A stretch of DNA of 64,000 nt. Source: Corbicula japonica (lineage: Eukaryota > Mollusca > Bivalvia > Venerida > Cyrenidae). The stretch is taken from the NCBI GenBank assembly GCA_038501625.1, contig JAZAYU010000011.1:8440849-8504848 (forward strand), given 5' to 3'. A program made the position numbers and the translations under genes. The notes under the pieces are model-generated. The model had not been told where the DNA came from. It worked only from the letters and a program-made list of their open reading frames with translations, and did no database searches. Of this stretch, positions 20,730 through 32,910 are shown piece by piece; within the stretch, counting starts at the first letter, position 1, and the number at the start of each line of letters is the position of its first letter.

Positions 20730-21892
20730 TTATTTAAAGTTTCGAACTTCTTAAACATTATATATTTCTTGTGAGGAATGTGGTAATTATTACAAAGTAT
20801 CTTCTGTCAAGAGTATATCACACAAATCGCCATCATTGACAAAAACATTAACATAAATTCACCATTAACTTTAATTTACTGCAAATGTTTAAATATTTTG
20901 CGGGTTAAAAATTTGTGCCGTATGTCATTTACCACCACAACACCTACAACACCACAGAATGAACTTGTCTCCAATATAACAAACCTGTCATATTTAACAA
21001 AGTTTCAATTTAAATTTTCATAAAGCGGAAAACTGGCAGCATCAATACGGTAGTGCACTTTGTACGAACTTGTTAGGTTGCCACTGAGCGTGATAATAAG
21101 GTGTAAGGTAACTGCATTTGATATTTTGTCAAAATACCACAAAATGCGAATGATTGACAGGGATTGCTTGTTAAAGATAACAGTAACATCGCATTTAGGC
21201 CCGGTTTTCAAAACGCGTACCAGATGTTTGTGGAATCAATTAAGCAAAAATTTGAAATAAGATCCTATGCCATTAAGCGAGTCAGATTGTATCTGCAATA
21301 TGACTTGTATACAAGACACGCCCTGTTTTGGTGGCACATAGCACGGTGATTAATGCGTAAGTTGCAGATAAAGAATATTGTCGCTGCCACCACTTAATAT
21401 TGTTGAAAGAATGCTTATAATTTGCTCATTGTGGAAACAGGGTGATACCCAATGCACACCTGTCAAAATGTGATCCTTATTTATTTGTACAAGATTCATA
21501 TTCTGTCTTCACCTAAATTCTCGGGTTTAAGAAGTACACGGTTATGTCATGCGTCCTAATATAAGTCCCTCCATCGGGTCGTGCTTTTGTATTGACGTAA
21601 GGCTAAGGTTATCTGAATGAATTGAAATAACACTTAAAATTCACTGAACATTCAACAATTATGTTGATGATGTCTAACTAGTATTCAATTTAGAACATTT
21701 GGCTTAATACCAAGGTGAACTGTTCTGGTCTTTTACTCAGGTTTATCTATGATAAGGTCAGTTTTCATTAATGTAGATCATGGTCATTCTTCTGTGTGAG
21801 TAGTTTGTGCTATCTTTTTCATGTCCGTCAAATACAGTTGAAAGAAAGAAAGAAACTGCGATAATATTAATCCTTTTTTCAGAAATAGATGA
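20730..21892. other. Intergenic, nothing recognised
   Basis: AT-rich DNA. Short open frames on both strands here overlap one another and show no family motif. Confidence 0.5.
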
Positions 21893-22615
21893 AAAGTTCA
21901 CTTTGAAAGCCACCGAACACGATAAATATAAAATTAATGCAGGCTTGGTTTCGTGGAAATGGGTATTACTTCTCAAGCTGCCTAGCCCTGGATTTAGCGG
22001 AACTCAATATTTATTCAAATAAACAGTACAATTTTGATCCATCCAAAACGACGGTGTGCACATTGCATGCGTTATTTTCAGATTAATAACATTCCAAGTT
22101 CAGCTGCGTATTGTCCCCAGATAAAAGAATGTGTTTGCCCTAAACGAGAAACATTGAGCGGAACTGAACAGAGTAGACAGGAATATTAGAAAATAAATTC
22201 TGCATATCACAGAGAAAGCCAAGGCAAAAATTAAAAAGTAGGAAGTATATCATTGGGATGATTGAACATACTCTAAAGCTATATTGGCTAGAATACTGTA
22301 ACCACCCCATCTTAAAACTGGCAGAAATATTTAAACAAAAGTAATTTTTAGAAGTACTGTTTGCATGCATATGTATCGACCTTCAAAGGACTGAATTGAT
22401 TACAGCACCGGTTTAATGTACGGGGAGACTTTTTACATCCGCCACACGGCACAAACAACGCTACTGTGATACTGAAATAGATAAAAAAAGCAACATTGAA
22501 AGCTACCGAACACGACAAATGTGAAAATATTGCAGGCCATTGATAGTAATGGAAATGCGTATTACTGCCCACGCCGCTTATCCCTGGGTTAAGCGCAACT
22601 CATTATTAAATATTT
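21893..22615. repeat. Dispersed family D, copy 1 (more than one unit)
   Basis: GAAAGCCACCGAACACGA at about 21,907 recurs as GAAAGCTACCGAACACGAC at about 22,498, roughly 600 bp on. Between them lie landmarks shared with the copies at 29.8 and 41.7 kb: CCCAGATAAAAGAATG, CTGCATATCACAGAGAA, TCTTAAAACTGGC and GGGGAGACTTTTTACA. No terminal inverted repeats or coding capacity seen. The family is unclassified; part of it is joined to a tRNA-like sequence at 45 kb. Confidence 0.7.
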
Positions 22616-24819
22616 ACACGATTAAACAGTACGAGGTCCAAGTTGGTCATCAGCTAGGATTGTTCTTCTGTTAAGTTTGTCCAGCTATGAGGAGAGTTCG
22701 AAACCTGCATACTCGGATACCACGAGATTTACGTGCATAAAACCAATCAGTACGAACTGGTTAAACTCTCATGTTATTTGTGTATAAATAAAAATTGAAA
22801 TCTACACACAGGTTCCACTTCAATTTAGATTGTTGAAAATGGTTAGAAGACAAATCAGGGTTAATACAAAATCCCGCTGTAAGTTGAAAATGACAGTGCC
22901 TCAATTATAATGTTTAAGGAATACATGTATGCTATTTTCCGCAGTTGATTAGTGGTTTACTAAATTCCCGTAATGGTCACGAATCTATCAAAATGCCGCT
23001 TACTCAAGAATACATAGGTCTGCAGTTAACAAATCGAACATCAATAAAGATGCGCTGTCTTTAACTGTCGGACATCTAGAAAAAATGATAAACCTGGACC
23101 AAGCATCTGTTGACTTCATTCAGAACAAACTTTACAAGGTTAGTAAAATAAGTGCTATTTGGATCCTCTCTCCATTTACTCACTGACGAGCAGAAATGAA
23201 CAATAAAAAACCGCGGAAGAAGTACCAAAGTATCAAAAAGGTATTAGGTGATAAATGCATAACGGGTCATATCGAGACATAGGTCCAGTTTATGATCCAA
23301 AGGAGTTTGTTTGCGTCCCCTTAAAGCCGGCCAATTACTGTTTTTATTTTTACAAAAATGGCTAAATAGTTAATACCCTATAACTTTTGTTGAACCATTA
23401 TTGATAATGATGTAATGGTTTACGCAGAAACATCGTATAAAATCTAGAAACACATGTATCTTGAAACTAACGCTCTTTTTAAAACATGTTAGTTTTTCTT
23501 AAATGTTATCAATAAACTCATTAAACACCGTTACGGAAAGTTTGAACATGTTATGAGTTTTGTCTAACCACTATCTGTGGTCTGTCCGTGTATGTGTGAG
23601 TTTGTGTGTGTTTTAATGTTTGTCAGTTTATGCGTGCGTGCATGGCGGACGTGCGTGCATGTGTATCTTTTGTAAGTGTATAAATGTGAGCGAGATCCGC
23701 GAGTGAAGTTATTCAGTGTGGAAGGCAGCAGTTCGCGTGGCAGAAAATATACAGTACCGGAAATTGACAATTACATTTTGATATATATTTATATCCGAGT
23801 TATTTTGAGACCCTTGGAGAAGTTGTTCCTCATTACTTGCATGTGAATCTGACATTTAGAGCAGATTGGAAAACATATTTTCTGTAGCTAAGCACATTTA
23901 TAGCCGGTTACTGTTTATTTTCCATGCATATGAAATAAACGGCCTTTTACGGACGTATCGATAATCATTATTGATAAATTATAAAACGGTGATTAATTAG
24001 CCCTTTTTAAATGCTTTTTCAATAATGTTATCAAATATCCAATATATTAATGACCGTGTAAATCTATTTTTGGGTATCCTCATCTGAAATATTCTGCAAT
24101 TTCCCATTTAAAGCATGAAATACGAGCAAAATGCATGTGGTCTTTTATTACTTAATTCGACGACGCCTTAACTGTTTGGATGTTGTCAACAATGTTGTGA
24201 CACAACTAAAAATAAATATCATGGGCAGGGCATGGCAGATATTTGAAACAAGCAATAAAGTATCATAAATATCATTATTTCGTTTGGCTGAAGCCTTATA
24301 AAGTGCTCTTGTATTGCCTGTGTCATTTACTGGTTGATGGGAATTGTGTAGTTATTCGTTTTATCGTTATTGACAGTTAATTAAAACTGATTAAGCATTA
24401 CATTTAAGGAATGAAACCATATAACTACTGATTGCCAATGAAAGTGTCAAATGTTATCTCCATAAATGCTTTAAAATTGCACTGACGAGTGGGAATAGGC
24501 GAGAAAAAAACTAAAGCACAAATAATTGTAATCTGAAAAAATACTGTCCCTTTACGTCACTTTTTGTATTAGACGGATAGATCGTATGATTCACTTGAAC
24601 AACATTGTCGGAACAAATGTTAATTATAAACAATACAGATTTTAACAAACAAAATACTAGTCCACTTGTGGATTTTATGTTTTTGCTTGAATGTATAAAA
24701 CATGTATTTTATCAACAGTTCATTCCCCATGATATTATAGCCTGGACACGACACAGATAGATAATTTGTCATTCTTAGTGGTGTGTTAGTGGTGTCTTTT
24801 TTTTAAACTGTTCATTTTA
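22616..24819. other. Intergenic, with a GT-rich low-complexity patch
   Basis: No exons recognised. The stretch 23,578-23,665 is rich in GTGTGT and GCGTGC words (simple-sequence DNA). The rest is AT-rich and unremarkable. Confidence 0.5.
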
Positions 24820-24905
24820 TTAACCATGCTCTCTCCCTCTCTCTTCTTCTTGACTTTGTGGGGAGGCTGTTTTTTCTGAATGTGGCGATCCCTGATATGC
24901 ATATT
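24820..24905 (-). repeat. Dispersed family E, reverse fragment
   Basis: CCATGCTCTCTCCCTC, then TTGTGGGGAGGCTG and GATCCCTGATATGCATATTT: the reverse complement of the family E 5' part (AAATATGCATATCAGGAATGGC, then CAGCCTCCCCACACAGCC). Confidence 0.7.
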
Positions 24906-24929
24906 TCACCTTTTTGTTATTATTAAAAA

Positions 24930-25092
24930 AGTGAATAATGCAAATATGAATAACCACACCCATACTACATTGCCGCCACACAAAGCCAAACAGAGAGCAT
25001 GAACATATATAATGATCATTTCAAATACGGTACCACAATCAGCTAACGAAAACAACAACTTTAGGGTTTGGGGACTTGAAACGGTCATTTGA
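24930..25092 (+). repeat. Dispersed family E, forward copy, inverted against its neighbour
   Basis: GCCGCCACACAAAGCCAAAC, then ATAATGATCATTTCAAATAC, then ACCACAATCAGCTAACGAAA, ending near GACTTGAAACGGTCAT. This and the 24.82-kb fragment are head to head. Confidence 0.65.
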
Positions 25093-26578
25093 AAAACACT
25101 TTTCCACTGAGTTCATGGAGTTCCTTGAAACCTCACACTTGCCCAACTTGCCAAACAGGCTCACATATCTACAAGCAAGTAGGTGGTGTCTTGATGAATT
25201 ATCTCTAACCCGCCCATTAACTCGATAATGTTTCATACAAAAGCACAAAAACATATAAAATATAAGAACTAAAAAAGAACATGTGGTTACTCAAAGACCG
25301 TACAGAGACAACAACAACTCGAAATGTTAATAAGATAATGTTATAAACAACAACAAAAAAAAACAACAAAAAAAAACAACAGGAGCACATAGAAATGTCA
25401 ATGATTAAATCAAGAATACGTTACTATTTCTAACATGTCTGTCTATAGCATTTCAAAACTAGATAACTATATTCCTATATTATCATCAGTTTCTATGCAA
25501 ATAGAAATTTATCAGAGTATTTCCTTGTTTTCGTCTATTAACACACAACTTGGTTAATATTCTTTATGTGCAAAATGCAGTATCAGCTTGATGGTGAATA
25601 CTTTTAAAGTTCATCACACAAAATTTTGTTCGTCCTTTTTTGGCTAAAACCGTTACTCTTTGCTTACATACACATATAAGAAAATGGATGATTTGTTCGT
25701 ATATATTTTTCCGTAATTGCATGTAATAAAATTTTTATTGTTTAAGAAAATCTCTTAAGTGCAAATGAATCAATTTAAATAATTTTAAAAGCTATCCAAC
25801 GATATAAAATAAAAACACTTTGAATAATGAATTGTTAGACATTTTTAAAGCAATTAAATGTCGTTTTTATCAGTATTAACTTTTTATTATCACAAATAGA
25901 TGAACAATGACTTGAAGAGTTAAAAAGCCTATAAATTGTCGTGATTTAGTTATTGACATTGATTGACCAATGTTTACTTATTAAAATGTTATGTGTGCAT
26001 AAGACATTTTTCAGCGGTGTAAACTGACAAAGATGCTCAATTTTTGTTTAGGCTTAACACGCTCGAAACGCTTCAGCATAGCATACATATACATCATCGC
26101 AATGAGTGTCGTCATTTTGCTTACCAGCACATCCGATCAACTAAGTTGAATGTTTATACCTTTATACTGTTGAAGTCTTGTGTATTTGGTCGGTTTTCAG
26201 AGGTTTTGCGCAGAAATCTTATAAAAAATAGATATCAAAATACAAAGTTTTTTAAGAAGCCAGTTTTATTCAGTTTTGATATTTTCAAACTAGCAGGGTC
26301 TTTTAAGGACAGGCACTGGATGGCCTACAAGACCAGGAAAGAAAAAAATCAAATCAACAAGACCACGATGGAGATTAGAAACTGATCGTGTCAGACAGTT
26401 CTATTCTAAGACTGCATTATTAAAATTGCATGATATGTACGTAATAAAAAGAAAAAAATGCGAAAGGTATCTTATACAATCATCAGTGTCTTTAGATGGA
26501 GCATTTTCTAAAACTGGACGCTAGTTCGTTGTCCCCGAGAATAATTTAGTACTTCACTAATATAGTCTGAAGAATGTA
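25093..26578. other. Intergenic, nothing recognised
   Basis: AT-rich, with an A-rich run broken by CAAC at about 25,347-25,380. A 113-codon open frame at 26,044-26,385 has no motif I recognise and a composition like its surroundings. Confidence 0.5.
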
Positions 26579-26724
26579 GGACTAAAGATTATAAAGCTGA
26601 GATTGGAAACCAGTCTCAAATCCCAAGCGTCTGATTGGCTGAAATGGCGACCAGTCGCCATTTCAGCCAATCAGATGCTTGAGATTTTCGACTGGTTTCC
26701 ATGCTCAGTTTATAACATTGGGCC
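26579..26724. mobile_element. Family A MITE, copy 14
   Basis: Full-length palindrome centred on GGCGACCAGTCGCC; ends GGACTAAAG and CATTGGGCC, followed by CAG. The left 3-mer does not match. Confidence 0.82.
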
Positions 26725-28440
26725 CAGCTTTAACAGACGAGGTGTAGAATATTTAAGATTGGACGGAAAATAGGAGTTTGTGTACATCTTAAGTCTTTAA
26801 GTTTAAATTGTTTTATAATAACATTTTTAATGGAACGTCAACTAGATGAAAGTGAAATCAAATTTATTAGCGCAAGGACTGAATATAAAAATAACAGAAA
26901 AAACAAAACGATAAATAGAATGCACGGAGGCCGAAATTTAGACAGACCTTCCAAAACTGCGCCGAAGTCATTCTTATGCTAAAAAGCAACCAAATCCACA
27001 GAATTCATCAGTCAAATATCTGTAAGTTCATTTAAAAGAAATTTTGCACAGAAATTAATGCTGAAAACAATGCTATCGATTACCTTTACCATTTCTCTTC
27101 CCCCCCCCCCCCCCAAAAAAAAAGTTAAAAAATTAATAATTCCCAATTTTTGCGCGAAACAAAATATATCACCGGTGAAATATAATCTAATCAGAGCATT
27201 TTTCAATGCAGTGCTCTTTTGATGATATTTCATCGTTTGAGACAAACTGAAAAAAAAATGTTTGTAAACGTTGAACACCCAGAATCGTGGAGATTAAGTA
27301 TAACACCTATTTTCAACATATATGATGCAAAGAATAACAGATGAATCGCGTAAATAAACATCTTGTCAACAATATTTCATTTTATTAAATCTATTGACAG
27401 AACAAAAGAAAATGAAAATAACCTATTCAATTCGGTCTTAGGTAAGAAAATCGGTAGTCTAAATTAATATTGTAGGCAAATGTCAATAAGGTCCTAAATA
27501 CTGAACAAAAGATAAGCGCATTTTTTCTAAAGATCAAGAAAAAAAAATTTAAAAAATCTATTTATAGACGGAAAACATAAGTACATTAAAGTGTCAAATC
27601 ATGTGTTAGATATAAATGCACTATTTCTTATTACTCCGAATCACATGTGAGCGTGAAACAGAGTGGTTCGAGTTTTCATTTGCTCTTTGTGATGTTGTGA
27701 ATGACTTTAATAAAAATAAAAATGCCGACCTTAATAATATTTTTACTCACAACGACCTAAAAATGGTGCCTGTTCTTTACTTGAACGTTCAGATGACATG
27801 ACCTAAATCCCTGAAAACATACAATCCTTGTTACTGGACGTTGGTTTAAACAATAATTATTATATCTTCGCCAATAGTACATAACTATACAATACATCAT
27901 AAAGATTCACAAACAGGATTGAGATTGAAAAGTATTGCCATTTATTTTGCCATAAATCAACACGAATAAAACTAAAGTCATGATATTTAAAAACAGGTCT
28001 ATAATAGCAATATTCTACACATTTCATTTGTAAAGAAAGGTACTAGAAGTCGTTAACACATAAATACTTTGGTATTTATCTATTTAAAACGGAGACTGGC
28101 ACCGAAGCCAACACACGCATCATTTGAACTAAAAAATCTCTTTTGGGTATTTGCAAATATAGAATTACCAATATCTCAAAAAAAATTAAATTTTTTTAAT
28201 GTTCTCGTCGGGGTAGTATTCGATTTCATATCTGAATTATTAGGTACAAATGAAACAAAAGTTACTACAAAAAACATCACACAAAATTCCTACAGCGGTT
28301 ATTGCCTGTTCATAAGTCGGCTAACTTATCTGCATTGTATGGCGAACCAGGCCTTGTACCTTTAATTAACATCTTAAATATCTGTTAAAAATAAGTAGGG
28401 CAAATGAAAACTGTCTTGCAAAAATATAGATATGATGCTA
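26725..28440. other. Intergenic, with a poly(C)-poly(A) tract
   Basis: A long C-run followed by about nine A at 27,101-27,122; otherwise AT-rich. No exon or transposon ends recognised. Confidence 0.5.
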
Positions 28441-28443
28441 AAA

Positions 28444-28517
28444 CATTATGTAAATATCGGTCGGAAATACATCGGTAAAACATTATGTAGATATCGGTCG
28501 GAAATACATCGGTTAAC
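28444..28517. repeat. 37-bp tandem duplication
   Basis: CATTATGTAAATATCGGTCG at 28,444 and CATTATGTAGATATCGGTCG at 28,481, each followed by GAAATACATCGGT. Confidence 0.8.
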
Positions 28518-28983
28518 ATTTTACATTTCAAAAAAAAAATACATTGCAAACTCACCACTTTTCAAATGTCTGGAAAATCTAGTTTATTTAATATATACTA
28601 GTTAATTTAATTACGCAAACAATTTTCGGCTGATTTATTTAGTCTTAATACTTAATAATTGATGGCGACTTGAAGCCGATTATATGTTTAATTTGAACAA
28701 GAAATATCTTTAAAAAAGATAAACGGCGTTGATGGAAAAGATTTTTAAATATAAGAAAGAAAGAAATAAAGAGCGTGCAAAAATTTCGTCTGGTGATAAT
28801 ACGTCGATTAAAGAAGAATGTCTAACGTTAACTGTACATTTATTCAGTTTCAATAAAATACCTCTTGTAGAGTTAACACTAATGACGAAAAAATGTTATT
28901 AAAATACAATAAATGAAAATAATAACAACTTGTTACAAGAGCGAAATCTACCAACTTTTACGTAAACTAACTTAAAAATAAGT

Positions 28984-29054
28984 GTCCCTCCCGAGTATTG
29001 AACCCGGGGCATCCGCTTGAGAGGCGAGTGTTATAACCACTATACCAAGGCGAT
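28984..29054 (-). tRNA. tRNA-Glu(CUC)-like sequence, probably a pseudogene
   Basis: On the minus strand a 71-nt cloverleaf-like sequence can be drawn. The D arm is GTAT-AGTGGTTA-TAAC, as in tRNA-Glu. The anticodon loop CTCTCAA has anticodon CUC (29,019-29,021 on +) on a stem with four of five pairs. The T arm is CCGGG-TTCAATA-CTCGG with all five pairs, including one G-U. The acceptor stem fails: ATCGCCT against GAGGGAC pairs poorly, three pairs at best. It could be a tRNA pseudogene or the head of a tRNA-derived SINE. A working tRNA would need a different end assignment. Confidence 0.6.
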
Positions 29055-29778
29055 TTGAATGTCTGGAATTGAAATTAACAATCAGTATCAAAGGAACTAG
29101 AAAGGAACCAGTAAGAACCAGAAATATCTGCACTTCTCTGTCGTTTTACACTGTGTATTGTACTCGAATGTTTACCTGACACCCATGAATATTCCATATA
29201 AAATCGTATTTAAGTCATCAATTGACTTATCTGGTTATTTATACCGTAAATATCTTTTTCTCCAATACAATTATCGCTTTTAAAAACGAAAATGCCCGAA
29301 CATATAAGTGCCATGTAAATACTAACACACAATATAAAAATCGTTACGGTAATCATTAACGAGACCCACTAATAACCAATCAAAATAATATATTTGATTT
29401 TCCCGCTGCATAATAAGTTTTATTTACAATATTTCATTGGTCGAAAAACTAGGTCAAAAGTGAGCTTAGACAGCTAACGCCGAAAAATATCTTGTTCAAT
29501 TAATAGAACCGAAATATAGGATTTAAAGCAGTTTGGAGAGTAACGTAATAGATTCAACCAAGGGGATATGACTACTTGTTCGCGAATGACATACTTATTG
29601 TTCATTGTTAACTAGCGAACTACATATTCATAAGCGGATTTTGATATGCGATTATTAACCTTTAAAGTGTTTACCTTGTCTACCTATTAACAGTCTATAA
29701 AATTGAGAAAAAAACAACAACTTATTTATTGGACTGTAAAACAACAAAGTTCAATGTATCTGAAATAGAAGAAAAAAG
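29055..29778. other. Intergenic, nothing recognised
   Basis: AT-rich DNA without a feature I can support. Confidence 0.5.
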
Positions 29779-30580
29779 AACTTTGAAAGCCTCCGAAAGG
29801 TAAAACTATAAAAAAAACTTGCAAGCTCGGTTTGATTGAGCGTGTTCATAGGCAGGAGTGGAAACGGATATTATTGTTCACACCGCTCAGCCCCAGTATA
29901 CACAAGTCAAAAGCAGCTCTTTGATCCATTCCGAAAAGATAGAGTGACGGTAAACATGGAAGCTTTAATGATATATTTTCAGATTAATACCATTGATGGT
30001 CAGCGGTTAATAGTTCCCAGAAACAAGAAATGGGCCGAAATAAGAAAACAATGCGCGGGATTTAACAGAACTAAAATTTGACAGGGGATCCTGGAACATT
30101 ATTGGGAACACTAAAGGCAAACAAAACGCTCAAAACAGGAGGTTATCCTTTGTGAGAATGAACAATATCGAAAGCTATACAGGCTTGGATATTGAAACCA
30201 CCCATATAAATCAGGTGGAAAAAATAAACAAAAGTATTTTTCGAAGCACTATTAACAGACCTAAAAAGTTAAATACGCATATCAGGAATTGGCACATTCA
30301 GAAGACACAGCCTCTCCACACAGCCAAGAAAAAGAGAGGAAGGGAGAGTCAGGACACAACAAACAATTAACAAAATGAGAACCTGAGCGGTTACCGCCTG
30401 AGTGTCGTGTTCAACCCCTTTCTAATGACGTAAATGATAACAGCACCGAATGTAAGACGAGACTGTTTACAGCCGCCACACGGCTCAATAAACGCTTCTC
30501 GGCACAAACAACGCTTTTGTGACTTTGAAAAACATTGTACATGAAAGCAACTGAACACGACAAAATGAAAAACGAGTTGA
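29779..30580. repeat. Dispersed family D, copy 3, interrupted by family E
   Basis: Begins CTTTGAAAGCCTCCGAAAGG, continues TTTGATCCATTCCGAA, TTTCAGATTAATACCATT and AAACCACCCATATAAATC, and resumes after the E insertion with TGACGTAAATGATAACAGC and CAGCCGCCACACGGC to GAAAGCAACTGAACACGAC. The order matches the 41.7-kb copy. Confidence 0.68.
30251..30402 (+). repeat. Dispersed family E, nested in family D
   Basis: CATATCAGGAATTGGCACAT, then CACAGCCTCTCCACACAGCC, ending ATGAGAACCTGAGCGGTTAC CGCC. It replaces nothing in D: the flanks correspond to neighbouring positions in the 41.7-kb D copy. This makes E a discrete insertion of about 150 bp. Exact ends are uncertain by about 10 bp. Confidence 0.65.
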
Positions 30581-32100
30581 CATTTTTAGTTATGATTTGG
30601 TTACAGCAATCGTTCAGCTCTCCCAAAGGAATAAAAAACAGTTTGTTTCACTGAGAGGAATGTTGAGTTTTATATTTGTTGAGATTTATGACATTAATTG
30701 TTCTTATCATAAATAATTGCTTAAAATTAAAAAAAAATACTTGTGCAAGTGTTCTAATTAAAACTTTGCTAATTCCTGTAAAAGTAACTGGTATTAACTG
30801 AATTTAATAACGAAAGGTCTCAAATCATTTTTTTTATATTTTAATGCAGTTTGGTTAGTCATCGAATAAGTTTAAAATATATTGTAAAAGTTAAACCACG
30901 TTTATGATGAAAAAATATTAGTCACATTTGGCTTTCGCTAGCCAAAAAGCTATTTTTAAAAACTAATCGTCTGATAAAAAAATGATGGGGATCTTTCAAT
31001 AAACTTTCTTTTTTTTTCTTTTCAAACGGTTCATTTGTTTAAAATCCTTTAGTGTTAAGTATTCAGTTAATCAGTTAGAAAGTAGAAGGAATGAATGCTA
31101 ATTCACGTGCAAATATTTTCTGATAAAAATATAGAACGGAACTTAAAAAGTCCTCGAACTCGACCAATATAAAATGCTGCAGGTAGGTTTCATTAAACAT
31201 TTTCGTGAGAAGTAACGGCAATTTTTCTGCCCTCGTCATCTAACCATTAAAACTAAATATTACCGCATATACTTGTTACAAAATGTAAATGAAAGAAAAT
31301 CCACATCAGCATTCACTTGCCACGTGAACAAAATGCATACGCTGTATATGGGTCCACCAAGTATGGCGACTGACGAGCACTATAGAATAATATTCAATTT
31401 GAATCTTATAATCGTTTACGATTGCTTTCGACGTGTCAAGTGTGCAAAATTAATAAAACTTTATTGTAATCCATCAGAAACTGTTTTTTTAAATGCTGGT
31501 GGAAACTTTTTTGATACATTTTTGGATGCATTGCTTGAATGTGTATTTTATGTGACATAGTGATGCATATATGTCCATATGGTCACATGTGCTTTGGAAT
31601 AACACACAGGTCGATTATTGACAGCTAAAAAGTATTTCAATGGGACAGTTAGCATTTTCTCAGTCTTATACAATTCAATCGGGTCAAATCTGTGATTGAC
31701 ACGATCCTGATTTAAACCTTAAAGCAGTGTGTAACTAGCTTGGCTGTTAGAGGAATCTGCGTTCTCTTGGCGTTATATTTCACATGTACGAACTAGATTA
31801 CATTAGGAATCTTTGTCAGCCTTGTCACTCATATAGAACAACAAGCATCCAAAGAAAGCACACATTATAAAAATAAACATTGACGCACGTTCCGTAATAA
31901 AGTGATATGCAATAAGGCACACCGCAGACGCCAAAAATTAAATTAAATTAAATTTGTAATTTGTATTACAATCATGTGCAAAACGTCTTCATCTTGGTAT
32001 GTTTGCTTGTCATGCATGTAGGTCAGCAATAGCCCGATTTGCTGCTGTACTTCAGTCATGGTGAAATGAATGTTCATTTGCCAATCTTGTACATTTATAC
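30581..32100. other. Intergenic, with a family D fragment
   Basis: A worn family D piece lies at about 31,137-31,215 (GAACTCGACCAATATAAAA, TGCTGCAGGTAGGTTTC). The rest is AT-rich. A 95-codon open frame at 31,273-31,560 shows no recognisable motif. Confidence 0.45.
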
Positions 32101-32116
32101 AATTTTGTGTACAAAC

Positions 32117-32670
32117 GTCAATGAACGCAGTAGAAGCGCATTAGGAGCGCAATGATCGCTGTGACAACGCGGTAGAAGCGCATTGGGTGCGCAATGATCG
32201 CCGTGACAACGCGGTAGAAGCGCATTGGGAACGCATTGATCGCCGTGACAGCTCCGTACAGGGCGCAGTGAAACATTTAACACTCCGTATAAGCGCCGTA
32301 GACGCGCCATAAAGCACTGTAAAGACGCAGTGATATCTCCCACAACGCCGTGCAATCTCCGTGCAAGCGCCACCGATTACCATAGCGTTCGCACTGCGAC
32401 CTCCGTACGTGAACGCGGAGCTTGTGCTGTGTTGTAGGAGACCTTACTGCGCTGCTACGGCGTCCATACGGCGATCCCACTGCGCTCTCATCAGAACGCC
32501 TTGCGACGGCGTTTGTTTAGTGCATGCTCAAAGTGAGCGCCGTGGTTAGGCGTTCTATGCGATCCCACTGCGTTTACTGGCGATGCCACTGCTTTGTTGC
32601 GGCGATGCCTGCGATCGTACTGCGCGAACCTCGGCGTTCTTGAACGCCGTGGGAACGCCGTAAGAACTCG
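32117..32670. repeat. GC-rich, CpG-dense repeat island with a 42-bp tandem core
   Basis: GATCGCxGTGACAACGCGGTAG begins at 32,154 and 32,196, with a third shorter copy at 32,238: a 42-bp period. The remaining ~400 bp is built from recurring words such as AACGCCGT, GCGATCCCACTGCG, CTCCGTAC and AGCGC. It is far richer in G+C and CpG than the surrounding DNA. Open frames cross it on both strands because stop codons are rare in this composition. Unclassified. Confidence 0.7.
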
Positions 32671-32806
32671 ACCCTGGTGTGACAGTGACAGGGGTTTAAC
32701 ATCTAAAACATTGCTCTGTTCGTCATGGCTTTGCCATAGACAGAAAAGAAAAATATCAAAATCTCTCTAACGGCAAAATGCAGCTCAATAAAACTTCACC
32801 ATCGTT

Positions 32807-32910
32807 CCATCGTGATTTCACCATCGTGCAATCGTGGTTTCACCATCGTGTTTTCGCGTTTTCATCATCGTACCATCGTGATTTCACCATCGTTCCCTCG
32901 TGTATCGCGG
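32807..32910. repeat. Short tandem repeat built on CACCATCGT / CATCGTG words
   Basis: TTCACCATCGT recurs four times, alternating with TTCCATCGTGAT-type words at a period of about 26-28 bp. It lies 140 bp from the GC-rich island and may belong to the same composite. Confidence 0.7.

Noticed and set aside
27101..27122. Poly(C)-poly(A) tract as a retrotransposon tail
   Set aside because: No retroposed sequence or target duplication is attached. The similar tract at 41.1 kb is inside a tRNA-derived repeat; treated as low-complexity sequence.
32095..32549. Overlapping frames of 62-92 residues on both strands in the GC-rich island
   Set aside because: Stops are rare in CpG-rich repeats; several frames overlap and none has a non-repetitive core.
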